64,000 nucleotides of DNA from an uncultured Flavobacteriaceae bacterium. Its GTDB lineage: Bacteria > Bacteroidota > Bacteroidia > Flavobacteriales > Flavobacteriaceae. The stretch covers positions 248,001 to 312,000 of the forward strand of contig CANMWN010000002.1 of NCBI GenBank assembly GCA_947501625.1. Direction: 5' to 3'. Below the pieces are notes generated by a model, which was not told the DNA's origin, searched no databases, and saw only the letters and a program-made list of their open reading frames with translations. The position numbers and the translations under genes were made by a program. Positions within the stretch are counted from its first letter, which is position 1. Every line of letters begins with the position of its first letter. Positions 34,902 to 45,283 of the stretch are shown here, piece by piece.

Positions 34902-36863
34902 CTAATTTTTAGTTAACACGATTGATTCGCTTTGCGCAATTATAGCTTGCTTATAAAATTCTTTCAAATATAAATAATATTGGCTAGTAAACTCTACTTC
35001 TTTGATGTTGAAACTATAATTTACCATGATTTTAGAATTTTTATTGACAACTTTATACATAAAATAACCTTTTTCTTCAGGCAATTTTACCACTCGGCTT
35101 TTCGGTAGGGTTTCAATAATATAATTGCTTGGTAAAGTTATTGAAGTGGTAAAATCAAATTTTAAAGGATGCCCAAAATTTACAGGATATTGACGCGAAT
35201 TCAGTTTAAAAGGATTCTCAGTTAATTTATCAATAAAAAATGGGTTTAACAATATCTTATTTGTTATTGATGATTCGTTTTCAATAATAACTTCAAACTC
35301 CTCTTTGACAGTTTCTTCATTTTTATTTACATTAAAATTTTTATAAGTTACTATTTCTAAAAAATCATTTTCGTCTTCATAATCTTCAACATACTTATTC
35401 TGTTCAATAGTTTTGAGTTTTCTTCTTTTTTCTATTGCCGAATATCCATTGTGAACTATTCGCACATTACCAACAAACTCATCATCTTCATTAAGTTTTA
35501 AGAGCATTTGTGTTTTTCTTCCATTGTTTTTATTTGGTAGTATATTTTCCCAATAACTACCATTTTTAAAATCCATAACCCTAAGGTCTTTATTTAAACA
35601 TTTATATGGAAGCATACCAAAAGGTAAACTCTTTTGTGTAGCATCTAAATAATATACTTTTTCATTTATCACTACTCTTGCAATGATGTAGTTAAAGTCT
35701 GATATTACCGGATAAAGTTTTGTTGGATATCCATTATTTCGTGTTGATAGAAGACCCATTTGAGCATTTATTCCTGCTGCTTTTAATGCATTAATTAATG
35801 AGATATTAATTTCTCCAACATTACCAATTTTACTCTTGAATGCTTTAGTTACATTCATTTCACCAAATAAATTATATTTTTCATTCCAAGTGTAATGTTT
35901 TTGAATGCTGTAATATACTTTTTGGGCTTTAATAAATAAATCTTTTTCATTTAAAACACTTTCTGGAATTTCTTTTTTGAAAAAGTTTTTTTTGTTTAAC
36001 TGTCCGCCAATATCTCTATCTGATTTATAATCTCTATCAACTGCTTTCCAAGTCTTAGTATATTTTTTATTATGACCATCAAATCCTTTAAACTCCGATA
36101 ATTCAAAATCAATTCTTGATAAATAATTCCATTTTGAAGTCATATAATCTTCTTCAATAAATGCTGGAACATCTTTCATTGAGTAGGTGAGAACCTCACA
36201 ATCTGAAAAGCCTGCAATACCGTCAATATTAAAACAACGCTTTTTTACTCGCGATTCATTTTTTACCAATGGATAATAACCAATTAACTTTCTGTTGTAA
36301 ATATAATTGCCTGGAATTTCGGCAATAAAAACACTTTCAATAGTTGGTATGTCGTTTTGAAATGTCCAACCAGAAAAATTAAATAGAAACGGTGATTCTT
36401 TAGTATATGTATATTCAATTACGCTACCGTCCTTGATATTTGGAAGTGTAAACGTAATTTCATCTCTATATTCACTTTTACTTGTAGTAAATATTTTATC
36501 TTTTGATAAATATGATGACCTTCCATTATTATGGGTTATTCCTTTAACATTTTTTATAAGTTCTTTTCTTTTAGTTCCTTTTTGCGCATTAATTGTAATA
36601 TTTGCTTGATCAAAACCATCTTTATTAAATATCTTCACCTTACGATATACTTTAGTACGTATATAAATCCAACTGTCATTATAAACAAAAAAATCGGTGT
36701 TGGCTTCCTCATATAATACTACAGCACTTGCAGTTGAATCTTTTTCATAATACTGCATTTCCAATTCCTTTTTTGAGAGCTCTCCAAATCGATAATTTTC
36801 TTGCGAAAAAGAAGTGAAAGTATTAATTAAGATATATACTATTAAAAAGAATATTTTTTTCAT
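34902..36863 (-). CDS. DUF3857 / transglutaminase-like exported protein
   Basis: 653 aa with a signal peptide (about 1-20). It has an N-terminal DUF3857 domain (about 45-220, IRTKVYRKVKIFNKDGFDQA), a transglutaminase-like middle (about 290-400) and a C-terminal beta-rich DUF3858-like region. The usual Cys of the transglutaminase triad is not evident (the expected position reads GEINISLINALKAAG), so enzymatic activity is doubtful. The family is common in Bacteroidota with unknown function. It sits within the exonuclease-channel-miaA run, with short gaps of five and three bases. Confidence 0.82.
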   Translation of the reverse strand: MKKIFFLIVYILINTFTSFSQENYRFGELSKKELEMQYYEKDSTASAVVLYEEANTDFFVYNDSWIYIRTKVYRKVKIFNKDGFDQANITINAQKGTKRKELIKNVKGITHNNGRSSYLSKDKIFTTSKSEYRDEITFTLPNIKDGSVIEYTYTKESPFLFNFSGWTFQNDIPTIESVFIAEIPGNYIYNRKLIGYYPLVKNESRVKKRCFNIDGIAGFSDCEVLTYSMKDVPAFIEEDYMTSKWNYLSRIDFELSEFKGFDGHNKKYTKTWKAVDRDYKSDRDIGGQLNKKNFFKKEIPESVLNEKDLFIKAQKVYYSIQKHYTWNEKYNLFGEMNVTKAFKSKIGNVGEINISLINALKAAGINAQMGLLSTRNNGYPTKLYPVISDFNYIIARVVINEKVYYLDATQKSLPFGMLPYKCLNKDLRVMDFKNGSYWENILPNKNNGRKTQMLLKLNEDDEFVGNVRIVHNGYSAIEKRRKLKTIEQNKYVEDYEDENDFLEIVTYKNFNVNKNEETVKEEFEVIIENESSITNKILLNPFFIDKLTENPFKLNSRQYPVNFGHPLKFDFTTSITLPSNYIIETLPKSRVVKLPEEKGYFMYKVVNKNSKIMVNYSFNIKEVEFTSQYYLYLKEFYKQAIIAQSESIVLTKN

Positions 36864-36868
36864 AGGCT

Positions 36869-37948
36869 TTAAAATCTAATGATTCGTTCAACTTTATTTT
36901 TTTTCAAATGATTTTTGACAATACTTCGATTTTGATCATTATTCTCAAGAGTAATAATCAACGTTTTTAAAATATCAATATTATTTATTTGATATTCTAA
37001 ATCTACAAAACAATAACCGTAAAGTAGGTTGTTTTCTATTAAAACTATAGATTTTTCGGTTGTATGCCTTCCTTTATCAACTATAATTAAATTATCATTA
37101 CTAAACTCAATTTGAGCAACTTTTTTAGGTCTATAAAAGTTGAATTTTGGTTTGTGAATGGACACTTCTTTATGAAATTTTAATTTGCTTATCAATTCAT
37201 TACCTGTATTTTCAAAAGAAACTGAAGTCAATGTTTCTTGTAATAATTTTGCTCTTTTAGAGGTTTTTAAAAACAATTTATTGACTACTTGTTTGATGTT
37301 TTTACCCTTGCCTAAATAAATGATTTCATTCTCATCATCATGTAAATAAAATATACCAGTTGTAGATGGCAAAGTATTTAGAATTTTTTGAAATTTTTCT
37401 GATAATTTTAAATTTATTGGGTTTTTAACTTGGCTTTTAATAATCGATTTATCGATATCTTTATCGATCAACAATTTAAAAAGTTTAACTGTAGCAAGTG
37501 CATCCCCTTGTGCTCTGTGACGATTGGAAACAGGAATACTCAATGATTTACATAATTTTCCAAGACTGTAAGAATTAAGACCTGGAATCAATTTCTTAGT
37601 CAACTGCACTGTACACAATGTATTTCTTTCAAATTTAAACCCAAGTCTATCAAATTCAGTTTTTAAAATTCTATAGTCAAAACTAGCATTATGAGCAACA
37701 ATTATGCAATCTTCAGTAATCTCAACAATGCGCTTAGCAATCTCATAAAATTTTGGTGCATTGCGTAACATTGCTGAATTGATGCCTGTAAGTCGTTCTA
37801 CAAAAGGCTGAATTTCTTTTTCAGGATTTATCAATGTAATTAACTGATCAACAATGGTATGGCCATCATATTTATAAATGGCAATTTCTGTAATTCCCTC
37901 TTCATTATACTTACCACCAGTAGTTTCTATATCTAGTATTGCGTACAA
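36869..37948 (-). CDS. DEDDh exonuclease fused to a GIY-YIG domain
   Basis: About 359 aa from a TTG start at 37948 (LYAILDIETTGG); the alternative ATG at 37972 adds eight residues and overlaps the yggS end. Exonuclease motifs: DIETTGG (Exo I), HNASFDYRIL (Exo II) and HRAQGDAL (Exo III), as in DNA polymerase III epsilon. Residues about 190-270 form a GIY-YIG-like nuclease fold (GIFYLHDDENEIIYLGKGKN), with a variant GIFYL/IIYLGKG signature. The combination resembles the UvrC N-terminal/Cho-like fusions used in DNA repair. Start choice is by N-terminal fit to the family. Confidence 0.85.
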   Translation of the reverse strand: MYAILDIETTGGKYNEEGITEIAIYKYDGHTIVDQLITLINPEKEIQPFVERLTGINSAMLRNAPKFYEIAKRIVEITEDCIIVAHNASFDYRILKTEFDRLGFKFERNTLCTVQLTKKLIPGLNSYSLGKLCKSLSIPVSNRHRAQGDALATVKLFKLLIDKDIDKSIIKSQVKNPINLKLSEKFQKILNTLPSTTGIFYLHDDENEIIYLGKGKNIKQVVNKLFLKTSKRAKLLQETLTSVSFENTGNELISKLKFHKEVSIHKPKFNFYRPKKVAQIEFSNDNLIIVDKGRHTTEKSIVLIENNLLYGYCFVDLEYQINNIDILKTLIITLENNDQNRSIVKNHLKKNKVERIIRF

Positions 37949-37949
37949 A

Positions 37950-38609
37950 TTAATTATAATTTCGGTTACCAAATATTGAACTTCCTACTCGTATCATTGT
38001 ACTACCTTCTTCAATTGCAATTTCATAATCACCACTCATTCCTATAGAAAGAATTTTGAATGCTGAATTTTGAGTTTTGAGTTGATCAAAAAAGGTTTTT
38101 AAACCTCTAAATTCTTGTCTAATTTGGATTTCATCATCAGTAAAACTAGCCATTCCCATTAAGCCAATAACATTCACGTTTTCAAGTTCTTTATACTCAG
38201 TTGATAGAAATATTGATTCTAATTCGTCAATATTAAGGCCAAACTTTGTTTGCTCAGTAGCAATTTTTACTTGAAAGAGGCAATCAATAATTCGATTATG
38301 CTTCTTTGCTTGTTTATCAATCTCTTTAAGTGTTTTAAAACTATCAACACCATGAATTAAATCAACAAAATGCGCCATGTATTTGACTTTGTTTCGCTGT
38401 AAATGTCCAATCATATGCCATTTAATATCTTTAGGTAGTGTATCATATTTTTCTACCATTTCTTGAATTTTATTTTCGCCAAATACTCTTTGACCAGCAT
38501 TATATGCTTCAATAATTGAAGTAACTGGTTTTGTTTTAGATACTGCTACTAGAGTGACAGTAGTAGGTAATGAAGATTTAATTCTTTGCAGATTTTGTGC
38601 TATTGACAT
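37950..38609 (-). CDS. YggS/PLPBP family pyridoxal-phosphate-binding protein
   Basis: 219 aa. A single TIM-barrel PLP protein with AVSKTKP (Lys25 as Schiff-base lysine), HMIGHLQRNK, and the C-terminal LSIGMSGDYEIAIEEGSTMIRVGSSIFG phosphate-binding end. It maintains PLP and amino acid homeostasis and has no known catalytic activity. It lies nine bases after the DUF1015 gene and abuts the exonuclease gene, within the serC-serA-DUF1015 run. Confidence 0.95.
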   Translation of the reverse strand: MSIAQNLQRIKSSLPTTVTLVAVSKTKPVTSIIEAYNAGQRVFGENKIQEMVEKYDTLPKDIKWHMIGHLQRNKVKYMAHFVDLIHGVDSFKTLKEIDKQAKKHNRIIDCLFQVKIATEQTKFGLNIDELESIFLSTEYKELENVNVIGLMGMASFTDDEIQIRQEFRGLKTFFDQLKTQNSAFKILSIGMSGDYEIAIEEGSTMIRVGSSIFGNRNYN

Positions 38610-38618
38610 TGATTGGGA

Positions 38619-39854
38619 TTAAAATTCGTATAAAGTTAAAGCACTTCTTAATTTTGGTTCAATATACGTACTTTTTGGTGGCATTTTATAATTTGCATCA
38701 GCAATTGCTTTTAACTGTTCAACTGATGCTGGAAACAAACCAAAAGATACTTCATATTTTCCTGAATCTACAAAAGTCTTCAAGTCAATTTCGGCATTTT
38801 TTCCAGGCTTGTAATTTATTTTTTCTACATCTCGCAAATTTTCAATCCCAAGAATTGGTTTTAGAACTGTGTCATATAATAATTGCGCATCAAGATCACT
38901 CAACGGATTGTCTATTTTGTATATAGTTTTTCTTAGATATAAAGAATAAAACTCTCCATCTATATACATACTGAAATGATGTTTCTTTGAAGGTTTGTAG
39001 AGTTGCTGCCCTAAATTTTTAATTCTAAAAAGTTTATCTAATTCAATCAAAAATTGCTCTTTACTTAAGCCGTTTAGTGATTTAATAAATCTGTTAAAAG
39101 AGGAAATTTTCAAATGAGATTCTGGAATCAAATAACTCATAAAGAAATTATATGGTTCTGTTCCATCATGCGATGGGTTGTTCTTCTTAAAATAATCAGT
39201 AACTAAAGAAGAAGATGCACTTCTATGATGGCCATCGGCAATATAAATATCACCAATTTTTTCAAATTGATTACTAATTGCTGTAATATCATTCTCATCC
39301 GATACTTGCCAAAGATAATGTGACTTTAAATCTCTACTTGTAAATTCGTATTCAGGTCGATTATGAGTGTATTTTCCAATAATTTTTTCTATCAAATTGT
39401 TTTCTGGATAGGTAAGGAGTATTGGCTCGGCATTAAAACCTACTGTTTTTAAATATTTGCCAAAAAGTATTTCACGATCGTGAATAGTTTCCTCATGCTT
39501 TTTGATGATATTATTTTGATAATCTTCCGAAGTTGTTGCTGCTATGATTCCGCAATAAAAAGTTGAATCAGTTTTTTGCTTATATATATAATAACTTGGG
39601 ACTTCATCTTTATGTAAAATGTTATTTTCTTTATATTCTATATAACGATTTTTGACCATTTTAAATCGTTCCTTTGAAGAAGTTTCATGCTGAAACTTAT
39701 AACCTGGATTTACAATATGCAAAAAAGAATATGGATTGAATTCCAATTGTGCACCTAATTCTGAATCAGAATATGATTCATATGGTCTAGATGAAACTAA
39801 AGAAACCTTATCTCTGTGTGCTCTTACTGCCTTGAAGGGAACGACTTTAGCCAT
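38619..39854 (-). CDS. DUF1015 family protein
   Basis: 411 aa. MAKVVPFKAVRAHRDKV start, SYYIYKQ, and the conserved ADGHHRSAS block (Asp207, Gly208, His209, His210, Arg211), which recalls the G-x-x-R motif of ParB/Srx-fold enzymes. The family has no proven role in bacteria. Here it is only three bases after a serA-like gene and next to serC, with no phosphoserine phosphatase in sight. A part in serine or phosphoserine metabolism is therefore a reasonable guess, not more. Confidence 0.85.
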   Translation of the reverse strand: MAKVVPFKAVRAHRDKVSLVSSRPYESYSDSELGAQLEFNPYSFLHIVNPGYKFQHETSSKERFKMVKNRYIEYKENNILHKDEVPSYYIYKQKTDSTFYCGIIAATTSEDYQNNIIKKHEETIHDREILFGKYLKTVGFNAEPILLTYPENNLIEKIIGKYTHNRPEYEFTSRDLKSHYLWQVSDENDITAISNQFEKIGDIYIADGHHRSASSSLVTDYFKKNNPSHDGTEPYNFFMSYLIPESHLKISSFNRFIKSLNGLSKEQFLIELDKLFRIKNLGQQLYKPSKKHHFSMYIDGEFYSLYLRKTIYKIDNPLSDLDAQLLYDTVLKPILGIENLRDVEKINYKPGKNAEIDLKTFVDSGKYEVSFGLFPASVEQLKAIADANYKMPPKSTYIEPKLRSALTLYEF

Positions 39855-39857
39855 TTA

Positions 39858-40808
39858 TCAATTTAAAATTGAAATAATTTGCCCTGCCAATTCACTACCA
39901 ATTCTATCTTGTGCTTCACTTGTTGCAGCACCAATGTGTGGTGAGAGGGATAAATTTGGGTTCATCAATAATTGTATTTCAGGAGTTGGCTCTTTTTCAA
40001 AAACATCTAATGCTGCTTGTGAAACTTTACCACTTTCAATTGCATTTATTAACGCAACTTCATTAATAACTCCGCCACGAGCTGCATTTACAATGATTAC
40101 TCCATCTTTCATTTGGTCAAATTCAGTTTTGTCAATCACATATTCTTCTTGAGCTGGGACATGCAGTGTAAGGAAATCTGCTTGCTTTAAAACGTTTTCT
40201 TTTGAAATAGTATCTATATCAAATTCAACAGTTTGGCCGTCAAAAAAATCTAATTCAAGATTTACATTTTTTATATATGGATCATAGGCAACAACTTTCA
40301 TTCCAGCACCTAAAGCAATTTTTGCTGTAGCCTGACCTATGCGGCCAATACCAATTACACCTAAGGTTTTTCCTTTTAATTCAACACCTTTTCCAAATGC
40401 TTTTTTCAAGCCTTTGAAATTAGAATCTCCTTCAAGAGGCATTTCTCTATTGGCATTATGCAAAAAACGAGCCATCCCATACATATGTGCAAAAACTAAT
40501 TCAGCAACTGAGTGCGAAGATGCTGCTGGAGTATTAATTACCTTAATTCCCTTGCTTCTTGCGTAATCTACATCAATATTATCCATACCAACTCCGCCAC
40601 GACCAATAATTTTTAGAGTAGGGCAACCGTCAATAATATCTGTTCTTACTTTTGTTGCGCTTCTAACTAATAAAACAGTTATTTCATTTTTATTGATATA
40701 ATCTACTAATTGATTTTGGGCAACAGTTGTTAAAATCACTTCAAAACCTGCACTTTCTAATTCGGTTACACCGCTTTGTGCAATTCCGTCATTTGCTAAT
40801 ACTTTCAT
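39858..40808 (-). CDS. serA: D-2-hydroxyacid dehydrogenase, probably 3-phosphoglycerate dehydrogenase
   Basis: 316 aa. NAD-binding GVIGIGRIGQATAK, GRGGVGMDNIDV, VNAARGGVINE (catalytic Arg region) and a catalytic His in LSPHIGAATSEAQ. It is short, lacking the C-terminal ACT domain of many SerA proteins, so feedback control by serine would be absent. Immediate neighbourhood with serC (two bases apart) supports action on 3-phosphoglycerate. Other 2-hydroxyacid substrates cannot be excluded. Confidence 0.88.
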   Translation of the reverse strand: MKVLANDGIAQSGVTELESAGFEVILTTVAQNQLVDYINKNEITVLLVRSATKVRTDIIDGCPTLKIIGRGGVGMDNIDVDYARSKGIKVINTPAASSHSVAELVFAHMYGMARFLHNANREMPLEGDSNFKGLKKAFGKGVELKGKTLGVIGIGRIGQATAKIALGAGMKVVAYDPYIKNVNLELDFFDGQTVEFDIDTISKENVLKQADFLTLHVPAQEEYVIDKTEFDQMKDGVIIVNAARGGVINEVALINAIESGKVSQAALDVFEKEPTPEIQLLMNPNLSLSPHIGAATSEAQDRIGSELAGQIISILN

Positions 40809-40809
40809 T

Positions 40810-41868
40810 CTAATTTAATTTTTTCATTACATCTACCAATACTTGAACACTTTCAATTGGTAAGGCATTATACATACTTGCTCTATAGCCTCCAACAGAT
40901 CTATGTCCTTTTAATCCATTAATTCCAGCTTCATTCCATAGTTTATCAAATTCTTTACTTTTACTTTCGTCTGTCAATGTGAAAGTAACATTCATTGAAG
41001 ATCGATCTTCTTTAGCAGCAAACCCTTGAAAATGAGGATTAGCATCAATTTCGGCATATAGCAATGCTGCTTTTACTTCATTTTCTTTTTCTATAACGCT
41101 TATCCCACCTTTTTCTTTTAACCATTGTAAAGTTAACATAGAAGTGTAAACAGCAAAAACAGGTGGAGTATTAAACATACTATCTTTAGAAAGATGGACT
41201 TGATAATCTAACATTGATGGTATTTTTCTCCCTGTTTTTCCTAAAATTTCATCTTTTACAATTACCAAAGTTGCTCCAGCAGGTCCCATATTTTTTTGGG
41301 CTCCTGCATAAATTAAATCAAATTGTGAAAAATCTAATTGACGTGAAAAAATATCTGAGCTCATATCACAAACTAACAAACTATGAGTTTTAGGAAACTC
41401 TTTAAGTTGAGTTCCAAATATGGTATTGTTACTAGTTAAATGTAAATAATCAATATTATTTGGAATAGAGTAATCTTTTGGAATATAACCGTAACCTTTA
41501 TCTTTTGATGAAGCAATAACAGCTACCTCACCAAAAATCTTAGCCTCTTTTAGCGCTTTAGAGCTCCAAGTCCCAGTATCTAAATATGCTGCCTTTCCAT
41601 CAACTTTCATTAAGTTATATGAGGTCATTAAAAATTGCATACTTGCTCCACCTTGCAAGAATAAGACTGAGTATCCATCAGGAAGATTTAATAATTCTTT
41701 CACAAGAGATCTTGCATTTTCCATTACTTCTACAAAATCTTTACTCCTGTGAGATATTTCAATAAGCGATAATTCTAAACCACTAAAGTTTTGAACTGCA
41801 TCAGCTGCTTTTTTTAAGACTTCTTGTGGTAATATACAAGGTCCAGCACTAAAATTGTGTTTTTTCAT
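40810..41868 (-). CDS. serC: Phosphoserine aminotransferase SerC
   Basis: 352 aa. HNFSAGPCILPQEVL start, SHRSKDF, GGASMQF (PLP phosphate), YAGAQKNMGPAG with the PLP lysine, and GHRSVGGYRASMYNA end are diagnostic. It converts 3-phosphohydroxypyruvate to phosphoserine with glutamate. It leads the minus-strand run serC-serA-DUF1015-yggS, with a two-base gap to the next gene. Confidence 0.97.
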   Translation of the reverse strand: MKKHNFSAGPCILPQEVLKKAADAVQNFSGLELSLIEISHRSKDFVEVMENARSLVKELLNLPDGYSVLFLQGGASMQFLMTSYNLMKVDGKAAYLDTGTWSSKALKEAKIFGEVAVIASSKDKGYGYIPKDYSIPNNIDYLHLTSNNTIFGTQLKEFPKTHSLLVCDMSSDIFSRQLDFSQFDLIYAGAQKNMGPAGATLVIVKDEILGKTGRKIPSMLDYQVHLSKDSMFNTPPVFAVYTSMLTLQWLKEKGGISVIEKENEVKAALLYAEIDANPHFQGFAAKEDRSSMNVTFTLTDESKSKEFDKLWNEAGINGLKGHRSVGGYRASMYNALPIESVQVLVDVMKKLN

Positions 41869-41954
41869 TTCTTTTATTTAGATAAGCAAATTTGAATAAA
41901 TAAAACGATATTTTTATTTATTTACTGCTTTAAAATTAGTTTGTTTTTAACAGT

Positions 41955-43415
<1,461 letters not shown>

Positions 43416-43436
43416 TTAGTGATTTAATTATATTTT

Positions 43437-43466
43437 AAAGTCGAGATTATATCTCGACTTTTTTTT
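43437..43466 (+). terminator. Intrinsic terminator of the ferredoxin gene
   Basis: AAAGTCGAGAT-TAT-ATCTCGACTTT forms an 11-bp perfect stem followed by a T-run to 43466. Confidence 0.92.
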
Positions 43467-43526
43467 ATGCTTCATTAAACCATTGTATAATTATGATGTC
43501 TTAACAATAAACCAAAAATACTGATT

Positions 43527-43751
43527 ATGAAAAAATCAATTCTTATCTTTTGTTTATTTGTTTTAGGATGTATGTTACAGTCCTGTGTAGTTAAACCTAG
43601 ACCAGTTAGTTATAGAGCAACTAAAGTTGTTGTTGTGAAAAAAGCACCCATAAATCATAAAATTGTAGTAGTTAAAGGTAAACGTTATTATTTTTGGAAT
43701 GGAAATCATTACAGAAAAACATCTAAAGGGTATGTTTTTGTAAGGATTTAA
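43527..43751 (+). CDS. Small basic lipoprotein
   Basis: 74 aa. The signal ends at a lipobox LQSC (Cys20). The mature part is rich in Val, Lys, Arg and Tyr (VVVVKKAP, KIVVVKGKRYYFWNG), with a short aromatic motif WNGNHYRKTSKGYVFV. It is similar in style to the small DUF6515-like envelope lipoproteins of flavobacteria; the family assignment is tentative. It stands alone between a terminator and a convergent gene, with only three bases between the two stop codons. Confidence 0.65.
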   Translation: MKKSILIFCLFVLGCMLQSCVVKPRPVSYRATKVVVVKKAPINHKIVVVKGKRYYFWNGNHYRKTSKGYVFVRI

Positions 43752-43754
43752 TCT

Positions 43755-44252
43755 TTATTCATTCTCAGCTATGTTTTTGATATCTTTAACTGCTTGCTTG
43801 ATGATTTTGTCCATTTCTAAATCCCATTTATCATTTGAATTCACATCAAACAATTTATTGTTAATGGCATAATTATAGGCTTCTGGAAACATCATTTTAA
43901 AGTTTGACATTCCTTTACTATCCGTAATTTTCCATTCGCCATCAACTTCATTGAGTTTTAAAATGAAATCGGTTTTGTAAAAACGGGCTCTTTTTTTGTA
44001 AGTTGTAGCAACATTAACAATAACATCGTCATTTTCTTGATTGATAGATTCTATCGTATATTCGCCAACGGTTGGTACTGAGTGAAATGAGAAACCAACA
44101 TAATGTTCTTTCATTTTTTTGAAGTCAACAGGTTTTTTCATAGCGTCTAAAAACTCGGTTAGAGTTTTGTTGACAGCTGCTTCGTCATAAGAATTTTTGC
44201 ATGACGTGATTATAAATGCAATTACAAATAGTGCAATAATTGTTTTTTTCAT
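43755..44252 (-). CDS. Hypothetical lipoprotein
   Basis: 165 aa. Lipobox ITSC (Cys18). The mature domain (about 22-160) alternates strands and helices, including FHSVPTVGEYTIESINQENDDVIV; it has an NTF2-like flavour but no firm family. It follows the 34-aa membrane ORF after five bases and so belongs to the operon headed by the CFI-box protein. Function unknown. Confidence 0.7.
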   Translation of the reverse strand: MKKTIIALFVIAFIITSCKNSYDEAAVNKTLTEFLDAMKKPVDFKKMKEHYVGFSFHSVPTVGEYTIESINQENDDVIVNVATTYKKRARFYKTDFILKLNEVDGEWKITDSKGMSNFKMMFPEAYNYAINNKLFDVNSNDKWDLEMDKIIKQAVKDIKNIAENE

Positions 44253-44257
44253 GATAC

Positions 44258-44362
44258 TTATTTTAAGTTTATATAAATATATATTGAGGCAATAATTACT
44301 GAAATAATCATTGCAACCAATTTTATATTAAAGCGTTTTTTATAATTTAGTTTTGATGACAT
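44258..44362 (-). CDS. 34-aa single-span membrane peptide
   Basis: A tiny ORF whose ATG overlaps the TAA stop of the CFI-box gene by one base (TAATG), giving translational coupling. The basic N-terminus MSSKLNYKKRFNIK is followed by a hydrophobic span LVAMIISVIIASIYIYI. The lipoprotein gene starts five bases after its stop. Placement and membrane profile make a real gene likely; it may be a small subunit or a leader for the lipoprotein. Confidence 0.6.
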   Translation of the reverse strand: MSSKLNYKKRFNIKLVAMIISVIIASIYIYINLK

Positions 44363-45201
44363 TATTTAATCATTTGATCTAATTTGGTAACACAATCTTT
44401 ATAGAAATGAAATGCAGTATCATAATTTTTATTTTCAATTAGTTCAACAGATTTTGTCACCAAGTTTTTATAGATATAATCATATATTTCTTGTTTATTC
44501 GAACGATTATCAATTCTTTCAACAATATTTGGTGCATTTAAATAATACATTTGAACCCATTCTTTTCCTTTAGGAGTATTAACTATATAATTATCTCTGA
44601 ATTCCCTTAGAGTTTCTAATTCATAACAATTGTCTGGTAAATTTTTTGCTGTAATACAAGCAGTAGTAATATAACATCCTGTAGTACCAGATCCGCTATT
44701 TGTTTTAGGCAACTTAGGCTTTAAAGTTGTGATTTTTTCTTTTTTATTATTCTGCAATTCAATTGAACTATTGGTAATTGGTTGATTCATTTGAATATTA
44801 AAATAGATTTTCTTACTAATTTCTTTTGGTACTTGACCAGAATTTACAGATTTCGACTTGTATTTTGCCTGTACTTTAAAAGTCGTGTTCAATCCTTTAA
44901 TTTTTTTGACTTTTTTTATGGTATAATTATAAATTGAAGAACTTGTTTCATTACTTGCTTTTAGAACTATATCTCTTTTAGAATCACTAGATGATTTAAA
45001 ATTATTGATAGTGCTTGGATACAATGTTAAATTGTAATAACCATATTTTCCTATTGATGGACTTGCTAGTCCTGACTCAAATGTTACTTTTTTTTCAACT
45101 TCTTCTTGTAGTGTATTAGCATTTAAGATTTGGGGTAATCCTACAAGTGCTGAAGTTGTTAATATTGTACTTGTGTTTTTAATAAATTGTCTGCGCTCCA
45201 T
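44362..45201 (-). CDS. Tat-type exported protein with CFI-box C-terminal domain
   Basis: 279 aa. The N-terminus MERRQFIKNTSTILTTSALV is a twin-arginine-like signal (RRQFIK). A middle domain (about 40-160) of unknown type is followed by a linker and then GCYITTACITAKNL, ELETLREFRDNYI and YYLNAPNIVERID, a CFI-box-CTERM pattern seen on secreted proteins. It is followed by the coupled 34-aa membrane peptide and a lipoprotein, a compact three-gene envelope unit. Function unknown. Confidence 0.7.
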   Translation of the reverse strand: MERRQFIKNTSTILTTSALVGLPQILNANTLQEEVEKKVTFESGLASPSIGKYGYYNLTLYPSTINNFKSSSDSKRDIVLKASNETSSSIYNYTIKKVKKIKGLNTTFKVQAKYKSKSVNSGQVPKEISKKIYFNIQMNQPITNSSIELQNNKKEKITTLKPKLPKTNSGSGTTGCYITTACITAKNLPDNCYELETLREFRDNYIVNTPKGKEWVQMYYLNAPNIVERIDNRSNKQEIYDYIYKNLVTKSVELIENKNYDTAFHFYKDCVTKLDQMIK

Positions 45202-45283
45202 TTTTATATAGTATTTGTATTTTCTTTATTTACAATAATATTGAGTTGTATTTGCTTATGCAATACGATGTTTTTCGTATATT

